Assembly (NCBI RefSeq): GCF_022647665.1
Contig: NZ_CP071872.1
Coordinates: 7,316,001-7,380,000, forward strand
Length of the DNA: 64,000 nucleotides
Source: Streptomyces formicae
Lineage (GTDB): Bacteria > Actinomycetota > Actinomycetes > Streptomycetales > Streptomycetaceae
Direction of reading: 5' to 3'
Positions 59,701 through 64,000 of this stretch are shown here, one piece after another; the first letter of the stretch is position 1, and each line of letters begins with the position of its first letter. The position numbers and the translations under genes are program-made. The notes under the pieces are model-generated. The model saw nothing but the letters and a program-made list of their open reading frames with translations, was not told the DNA's origin and made no database searches.

Positions 59701-60136
59701 GGTCGCCGAGCCCCTTGACCTGCGGCTGCAGCACGGACCGTACGGGAGCGACGACGACGCTGACGGGACCCGCGGCCGGGTCGTCGTCAGCGGGGTGGGC
59801 GAGGCGGCGCAGCACCGCGAGGCGCCGGCCGACGGTGTCGGAGCGGGGCGAGAGCCGCTCGTGGGGCAGGGTCTCCCAGGACGGGTAGTCGACGACGGTG
59901 TCGGGGTCGAGCAGCGAGCGCAGCGCCGCCGCCAGGTCCTCGGCCTCCCGCCCGGTCGCGGTCACGGCGAGCACCGGCCGGCCCGCCTCGCGCGCCAGGG
60001 CGGCCACCGCGAAGGGCCGCGCGGCGGGGGGTCCGACCAGGTCGACGTGGTGTCGGTGACCGTCGGTCGCGGCCTTCACCGCTTCGGTGAGGGCGGGGTC
60101 CTTGACGACGGCGTCGAGCAGACCGTGCAGGCTCAT
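56582..60136 (-). CDS. mfd: Transcription-repair coupling factor
   Basis: An 1184-residue Mfd of full length. The N-terminal UvrB-homology module (about 1-350) is followed by the RNA-polymerase interaction domain near DYIVHEQHGVGRYLEM. The RecG-like translocase has Walker A GDVGYGKTEIA (about residue 660), DEEQRFG (about 760), TATPIPRTLEMA-type motif III and GRVGRGRERGYAY (motif VI). The C-terminal D7 regulatory domain ends in LAWTGEFLTTILGS. It removes stalled RNA polymerase and recruits UvrA to lesions. ATG 60136 follows the family N-terminus. Confidence 0.97.
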   Translation of the reverse strand: MSLHGLLDAVVKDPALTEAVKAATDGHRHHVDLVGPPAARPFAVAALAREAGRPVLAVTATGREAEDLAAALRSLLDPDTVVDYPSWETLPHERLSPRSDTVGRRLAVLRRLAHPADDDPAAGPVSVVVAPVRSVLQPQVKGLGDLEPVALRTGRTADLEEVVDGLAAAAYSRVELVEKRGEFAVRGGILDVFPPTEEHPLRIEFWGDDIEEIRYFKVADQRSLEVAEHGLWAPPCRELLLTDEVRGRAAALAERHPELGELLGKIAEGIAVEGMESLAPVLVDDMELLLDVMPKGSMAVVCDPERVRTRAADLVATSQEFLQASWAASAGGGKAPIDVGAASLWGIADVRERASELGMMWWSVSPFTADAALTFAADAAGDADTLKLGMHAPETYRGDTARALADTKGWLADGWRTVYVTEGHGPAARYTEVLGGEGIAARLEADLGEISPSVVHVSTGSIDYGFIDPGLRLAVLTETDLSGQKAAGKDGARMPTRRRKQIDPLTLEVGDYIVHEQHGVGRYLEMVQRTVQGATREYLLVEYAPAKRGQPGDRLYIPTDQLEQVTKYVGGEAPTLHRLGGADWTKTKARAKKAVKEIAADLIKLYSARMAAPGHAFGTDTPWQRELEDAFPYAETPDQLSTIAEVKEDMEKSVPMDRLVCGDVGYGKTEIAVRAAFKAVQDGKQVAVLVPTTLLVQQHFGTFSERYSQFPVATRALSRFQSDAEAKATLEGLRDGSVDIVIGTHRLFSSETKFKDLGLVVVDEEQRFGVEHKEQLKKLRANVDVLTMSATPIPRTLEMAVTGIREMSTITTPPEERHPVLTFVGPYEEKQIGAAIRRELLREGQVFYIHNRVESIDRAAARLREIVPEARIATAHGQMSESALEQVVVDFWEKKFDVLVSTTIVESGIDISNANTLIVERGDNFGLSQLHQLRGRVGRGRERGYAYFLYPPEKPLTETAHERLATIAQHTEMGAGMYVAMKDLEIRGAGNLLGGEQSGHIAGVGFDLYVRMVGEAVADYRASLEGGVQEEPPLEVKIELPVDAHVPHDYAPGERLRLQAYRAIASANTEEDIRAVREELTDRYGKLPEPVENLLLVAGLRMLARACGVGEIVLQGPNIRFAPVELRESQELRLKRLYPRTVIKPAVHQVLVPRPTTGKIGGKPVVGRELLAWTGEFLTTILGS

Positions 60137-60348
60137 GAAGGGGTTCCGTCCGGGGTCCAGGAGGAGGGTGGGCAACGCCAGCCGCCCGACACGTCGTACG
60201 GGCCGGGGGTCTCCAGCGTAAACCCAAGGCCGTGAAGTCGCGGTCCGGGTGTGATTGTCGACGGGGTTGTGACCTGCGGGTTTGCAAGACGCGATGTGCA
60301 TGACGCGAGAAGATCGTTCTGGCCCGATTGTGCATAACGCGCGACGCA

Positions 60349-60365
60349 GACGTGTTCAACACGTC
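60349..60365. promoter_or_regulatory. Perfect 17-bp palindrome upstream of the P450 cluster
   Basis: GACGTGTT-C-AACACGTC is perfectly symmetric and lies in the 335-bp gap between divergent mfd and the P450 gene, 107 bp before the P450 ATG. TGCATGACGCG (60297-60307) and TGCATAACGCG (60331-60341) form a near-perfect direct repeat beside it. These are probable operators. Confidence 0.5.
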
Positions 60366-60420
60366 CAACTCTCGCATCGGGCCTAAAGGGTTTTCGGTCG
60401 CTGCTGCCAACGAATGGTAC

Positions 60421-60456
60421 GGAGTGAACCCCGGATCAGATGGAGTGAACCCCGGA
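60421..60456 (+). promoter_or_regulatory. 15-bp direct repeat just before the P450 ribosome site
   Basis: GGAGTGAACCCCGGA occurs at 60421-60435 and 60442-60456, exactly 21 bp apart (two helical turns), ending 15 bp before the ATG. It may be a regulator site or leader element of the three-gene cluster. Confidence 0.5.
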
Positions 60457-60471
60457 CCCAGAGGATTCAAG

Positions 60472-61806
60472 ATGGCCCCTGACATCCCCCGCGCTCCGGG
60501 CGCCTGGCCGCTGATCGGCCACGCGCCCCAACTCGCGCTCAAGCCCCTGACATTCGTCACTGGACTGCCGCGCCATGGAACCGTCGTACAAGTACAGCTT
60601 GGGTCCCTGCAAGCGTATGTCGTCACGGACCCTGAACTCGTGCACCAGGTACTCGTTTCTCAAGCGCGGTCCTTCTCCCGCGGCCGCCTGCATGACCGGG
60701 GGCGGACGCTTATCGGCGATGGCTTGGTCGTCAGCTCGGGCGAACTGCACCGCCGACACCGCCGAATGATGCAGCCTTCTTTTCAGCGGGGGCAACTGGT
60801 GCAGTACGCGGCCTGCATGAAATCCGAAATGGTCAGCATGACGGACCGATGGAAGCCTGGCCAGGTCCTGGACATCCATGACGAAATGGAGTCCCTTGCA
60901 ATGGGGACGCTCATCAGCAGCCTTTTCGGGGAGCTGAGCCAGGACGATGCGGACCGGGTGCGGCAGGCCGTGCCCATCCTGATGAGGGCGGGCATCGTGC
61001 ACAGTGTGGCTCCTGACTGGGTGAGCCGCCTGCCGATACCGATGAACCGGCGGACCCAGAAGGCCACCACGGATGTTTCGGCCCTGGTCGACCGCGTTAT
61101 CGCAGCTCGCCGCGAAAAGGGCGAAGGCCGCACTGACCTGGTCACCACACTGCTGCACACGACGGATGAGGACGGGCGGCCAATGTCCGACCAGGAGATC
61201 TGTGATCAGGTATTCACGCTCTTCATGGCGAGCGTGGAGTCATTGAGCGCTACTCTCGCCTGGATCTTCCACGAGCTCGGACGGGACCCGGAGATCGAGG
61301 CCCGGGTGCACGCCGAGGTTGACGACGTGCTGAGCGGGCGTCCGCCCGAGTTCGACGACATTCCCCGGCTCGCGTACACGAGTCGCGTCATCACCGAGGT
61401 GTTGCGTCACTACACAGTTTGGTTCCAGATGCGCAGGACGCGCGAACCAGTCGAACTGGGCGGCTACCGGTTACCGGCCTGCGCGGAGGTCATCTACAGC
61501 CCCTACCTGCTCGCGCACGATCCGCGCTGGTTTCCCGACCCCGACCGGTTTGACCCCGACAGATGGCTGGCGGATCGGGCGGAACGCACTCCGAAGCACG
61601 CCTTCATTCCCTTCGGGGCAGGGCACCACAAGTGCATGGGGGACACTTTCGCTCTCACTGAATGCACCCTCGATGTCGCGGCAATCTGTTCCCGGTGGCG
61701 GCTGCGCCCGGTGCCGGGCCAGCGCGTCCGGCAGGTTATCCAGGCGGCGGTCCATCCGAAGCCACTGTTGATGACGCCTGAACGGCGCGACGTCAAGTGG
61801 AGCTGA
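60472..61806 (+). CDS. Cytochrome P450 of the terpenoid-type cluster; one TTA codon
   Basis: A 444-residue P450 resembling terpene-oxidising bacterial types. PDIPRAPGAWPLIGHAPQLA is the N-terminal proline-rich membrane-proximal start, ExxR is in ITEVLRHYTVWFQMRR, and the heme loop FIPFGAGHHKCMG has Cys388. The I-helix reads FMASVESLSAT where most P450s have A-G-x-E-T, so Gly254 and Thr257 are both Ser. A TTA codon at 61471 (Leu334) makes it bldA-dependent. AGAGGA lies 7 bases before ATG 60472. Base composition is less GC-rich than the rest of the window. Confidence 0.9.
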   Translation: MAPDIPRAPGAWPLIGHAPQLALKPLTFVTGLPRHGTVVQVQLGSLQAYVVTDPELVHQVLVSQARSFSRGRLHDRGRTLIGDGLVVSSGELHRRHRRMMQPSFQRGQLVQYAACMKSEMVSMTDRWKPGQVLDIHDEMESLAMGTLISSLFGELSQDDADRVRQAVPILMRAGIVHSVAPDWVSRLPIPMNRRTQKATTDVSALVDRVIAARREKGEGRTDLVTTLLHTTDEDGRPMSDQEICDQVFTLFMASVESLSATLAWIFHELGRDPEIEARVHAEVDDVLSGRPPEFDDIPRLAYTSRVITEVLRHYTVWFQMRRTREPVELGGYRLPACAEVIYSPYLLAHDPRWFPDPDRFDPDRWLADRAERTPKHAFIPFGAGHHKCMGDTFALTECTLDVAAICSRWRLRPVPGQRVRQVIQAAVHPKPLLMTPERRDVKWS

Positions 61807-61864
61807 TGATGTCGCTGCATCCCAGAGATGTGATGCGCAGGCCCACCGCCGAGGAGGTTGCAAC

Positions 61865-62761
61865 GTGTCAGTTTCGGATAATTTTACCGTCGTAACCGGA
61901 CAAGAGGACGACCCGTACCGCAGCCGAGTTGAGCAGGTATACGAGGAGAACCCGCAACTGTGGCAGAAAGTGCTCGGCGAATCCCTATTCTTTCACCATG
62001 GAGTCTATGAAGGCACCGACACCTCCTTGGAGGATGCGGCAAAAAAATACCTGGATGCCCAGTTGGAGCTGGCCGGACTGGCCGAGAACGGGACCCACCG
62101 CGTTAACCGCCTGCTCGACGTCGGGTGCGGATGGGGTGGGGTGATGAAATACCTTGCCGAGCGGTTTCCGACGTGCAGGCGCCTGGACGGAATCAACGTC
62201 AGCACGCAACAACTGGGGCATGCAAAGCGACTCCTGGTCGAAGCGGGACTGGAAAGCCGAGGATACTTGTTCCTGTGCAACGCTCAGGACATCCCGCTCT
62301 TACCGGAGCCCGAGCAAGGCTACGATCTCGCTATTGCTCGCGGCTCCATCGAGCACTTCACACGTGAAGTGCTCGACAGGACCATCGCCGGACTGGGGCA
62401 ACGTGTCACAAGAGGCGGAACAGTAATTATTGCCGCAGCGCTTTACAACGACCTCGACACCTACAAGTCCGCCCTCGATGACACAGTGGATAGATTGGGC
62501 TGTAAATATCGCAAGTCTCCAGAGCAAGTTACTGGCCTGCTACGTCACTATGACTTCACCGTCACCGACATCCGCGTACTGCCGAATGACGATGACGCCA
62601 TACGATGGTTCACCGAAGTGCAACGCAACATCGACGCGCATTTCCCTGGGTCCATACCCCTGCAAGCGCTCAGGGAGTACCAGGAAACGGCCTCCAATAT
62701 GGTGGCCGCAGTCCGCAGCGGACAGGTATCCACATACAGCATCATCGCCAAGCGGAACTGA
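61865..62761 (+). CDS. SAM-dependent methyltransferase of the terpenoid-type cluster; one TTA codon
   Basis: A 298-residue class I methyltransferase. SAM motif I is LLDVGCGWGG (83-92), followed by RRLDGINVSTQQLGHAKRLL, CNAQDIPLLPEPE and YDLAIARGSIEHF. The upstream FFHHGVYEG resembles the capping region of small-molecule C-methyltransferases such as those acting on prenyl diphosphates. The substrate is not certain; with a terpene-synthase-like gene downstream, methylation of a prenyl diphosphate or terpene is my inference. TTA at 62300 (Leu146). It follows the P450 gene by 58 bp and the next gene follows by 17 bp, so the three form one operon. Confidence 0.82.
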   Translation: MSVSDNFTVVTGQEDDPYRSRVEQVYEENPQLWQKVLGESLFFHHGVYEGTDTSLEDAAKKYLDAQLELAGLAENGTHRVNRLLDVGCGWGGVMKYLAERFPTCRRLDGINVSTQQLGHAKRLLVEAGLESRGYLFLCNAQDIPLLPEPEQGYDLAIARGSIEHFTREVLDRTIAGLGQRVTRGGTVIIAAALYNDLDTYKSALDDTVDRLGCKYRKSPEQVTGLLRHYDFTVTDIRVLPNDDDAIRWFTEVQRNIDAHFPGSIPLQALREYQETASNMVAAVRSGQVSTYSIIAKRN

Positions 62762-62778
62762 TTCAGGATGTGGTGGGC

Positions 62779-63765
62779 ATGGTTCATCAGCCGGGTAACC
62801 CGACGAGCTGGCCTTCAGTAGGTTCTTCTTGGGATGATTTGCTGGGGCCGGACAGAAGGCTCTGCGCACAGCGGCGACGCAGAGAGCAGTTATCGCTGGC
62901 CATCGATGAGTCGAACCCGTCCGCCCCAGCTCAGTGGTGGGTTAATGAGGCGGTCGACAAGGAAGCTGTCGAAGTCGGCTGCCTGATGCTGGATACGATA
63001 GCGCCAACGGGCCCGTCTGATCGAGATCGAACAGCATTGGCTGCCCTCGCAGCTCTTACTGCCATCAACGACTCATACGCCTCCTGCGAACAGTATGACG
63101 ACATCTTCAAGAAGTCCCTCTTCGGTCGCACAATCGGCGCCTGGCTTTCGGCAGCCTCCTCCGGTGCAACGGACCGGGAGCGTCAGTGCATGGAGAATGC
63201 CTTACGAGTCCAATACCGGACCCTTACTCAACAACGCTCGGAGCAGGGCACCGCGGAATCAAAGAGACAGGTGGACGAGAACCATCGCAATTACCGTGAA
63301 TATTTGCGCTGGCGGGACTCGGAAGGGTGCTTCTACGGGGTCATGCTGTTCTGCGCCATCGCTGCCGGAATTGAAATTCACGAAATTCCCGACACCCGAG
63401 TGTCAGAGGCCCTTGAGGCAGGAATCGTTGCATTCGACGTGCACAGCATGGTTCGACACCGCTCAGAGGATGAAACGGGAGACATCCTTCGATACCTGAA
63501 GGGTACGCATCGCGAGCAGGTGGATGCGGCGCTGGAGTTGATCCGAGAGCTGCACTTGGATCTCATTCACGCACAGGACATCGGTGACCGCGAGAAAGAA
63601 TTTCTACTCCGTTATGTGACGGGGGGAACGTTGCTGGCATACATGCCCATGCGATGGTCCCGTACAACGTCCCTACATCTGGCACCCGTTGAATGGAACG
63701 GTGCCGAGTGGACTCATGTGACCAGCGAGCTCTCACACGCAGTCCGCTACAGTGACCTCCTCTGA
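62779..63765 (+). CDS. Terpene-synthase-like protein with degenerate metal-binding motifs; two TTA codons
   Basis: A 328-residue all-helical protein, the normal size of a bacterial class I terpene synthase. Aligned by spacing, the Asp-rich site is INDSYAS (96-102, not DDxxD). The pyrophosphate-sensor Arg fits NYREYLRWRD (Arg173, 46 residues before the next site). The NSE triad region is FDVHSMVRH (219-227: Asp220 and Ser223 kept, Asn and Glu lost). The usual C-terminal RY, about 80 residues later, is LH (299-300). It is either a strongly diverged cyclase or a relative with a different reaction. TTA codons at 62890 and 63202. No homologue could be checked, so the family call is tentative. Confidence 0.6.
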   Translation: MVHQPGNPTSWPSVGSSWDDLLGPDRRLCAQRRRREQLSLAIDESNPSAPAQWWVNEAVDKEAVEVGCLMLDTIAPTGPSDRDRTALAALAALTAINDSYASCEQYDDIFKKSLFGRTIGAWLSAASSGATDRERQCMENALRVQYRTLTQQRSEQGTAESKRQVDENHRNYREYLRWRDSEGCFYGVMLFCAIAAGIEIHEIPDTRVSEALEAGIVAFDVHSMVRHRSEDETGDILRYLKGTHREQVDAALELIRELHLDLIHAQDIGDREKEFLLRYVTGGTLLAYMPMRWSRTTSLHLAPVEWNGAEWTHVTSELSHAVRYSDLL

Positions 63766-63867
63766 AACCGACCGGCGGGGAATTCGACGTCAGGTCTCAA
63801 AGGCGATCCACGCGCTAAGAAAGATGGCGCGCCCGACGCGGGTAGGACGCCGCACCAGGCGCCCTAA

Positions 63868-63900
63868 GGCCCGGTGAGCGTGGAGGACGCTCACCGGGCC
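63868..63900. terminator. Terminator after the terpenoid-type cluster
   Basis: GGCCCGGTGAGCG and CGCTCACCGGGCC form a perfect 13-bp stem with a 7-base loop, between the cluster and the converging permease gene. The 175-bp gap holds nothing else that I can identify. Confidence 0.75.
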
Positions 63901-63940
63901 GGGCCGCCATCCTACGGAACGACTCCGCAGGGCCGGGCGA

Positions 63941-64000
63941 CTACTCCGTGGCGATCGCGTTCAGGACGTTCATCCGTCCTGCCCGGAAGGCCGGGACCAG
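63941..64000 (-). CDS. FtsX-type ABC transporter permease, C-terminal end only
   Basis: The last 19 codons read LVPAFRAGRMNVLNAIATE before the stop at 63941. This matches the conserved end of actinobacterial MacB/FtsX permeases (compare AAKLNMLNAIKTE at 27.1 kb). The rest of the gene is outside the window. It marks the return to GC-rich core sequence after the acquired cluster. Confidence 0.75.
   Translation of the reverse strand: MVPAFRAGRMNVLNAIATE

Noticed and set aside
57821..60235. An 804-codon plus-strand frame opposite mfd
   Set aside because: mfd has a full set of helicase motifs; the opposite frame has none.

Overview
The window is high-GC actinobacterial chromosome and almost certainly Streptomyces. 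GC is very high, GTG starts are common, and gene ends often overlap as ATGA or GTGA. A tRNA-Leu with anticodon TAA (bldA) lies at 23.1 kb. The bldA, cfa, ndh, ppx-DUF501-divIC-eno, rpf and mfd genes look like ordinary chromosomal core. I saw no insertion sequence, prophage, rRNA or CRISPR array.

Layout. 0-4.7 kb: histidine utilisation genes (hutF end, an M20 amidohydrolase, hutU) on the minus strand, diverging from a PLP decarboxylase across two palindromes. 4.7-9.1 kb: an SRPBCC protein, an APC permease and a four-gene operon of roadblock/LC7-type proteins with a DUF4388/winged-helix protein that carries two TTA codons. 9.2-15.2 kb: an RpiR regulator and a histidine-ammonia-lyase-like enzyme without the usual Ala-Ser-Gly cofactor motif, divergent from a quaternary-amine ABC transporter. 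15.3-23 kb: cystathionine beta-synthase, an SGNH hydrolase, a frameshifted thiolase, small proteins and a Bax-inhibitor-1 protein. 23.1-30.1 kb: bldA, a MacB/FtsX-type ABC pair, cfa and a type II NADH dehydrogenase. 30.4-36.2 kb: ppx, DUF501, divIC, eno and two resuscitation-promoting-factor genes, the first behind a c-di-AMP riboswitch. 36.3-40.1 kb: a P450, a Uma2 protein, a MazG protein and a SurA-like lipoprotein. 40.3-47.5 kb: a cell-surface glycan locus (two GT2 enzymes, a polysialyltransferase-like protein, GtrA, YfhO, a methyltransferase). 47.5-56.7 kb: a TPR-tailed Ser/Thr kinase, an HTH/N6-methylase/specificity fusion, lipoproteins, an acyltransferase and an HNH nuclease. 56.6-60.1 kb: mfd.

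The stretch from 60.3 to 63.8 kb differs from everything else. It has visibly lower GC, TTA codons in all three genes, and the order P450, SAM methyltransferase, terpene-synthase-like protein with degenerate metal-binding motifs. It sits between mfd and the tail of another FtsX-type permease and looks like an acquired terpenoid-type cluster under bldA control.

The two best leads for new biology are this cluster and the MIO-less ammonia-lyase homologue paired with a betaine-type importer, which may form a trimethylammonium-betaine (ergothioneine- or hercynine-like) catabolic unit. Three genes (the transporter ATPase, the thiolase, the DUF501 gene) each carry a single-base deletion, two of them in C/G runs. 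That pattern may reflect sequence errors rather than true pseudogenes.
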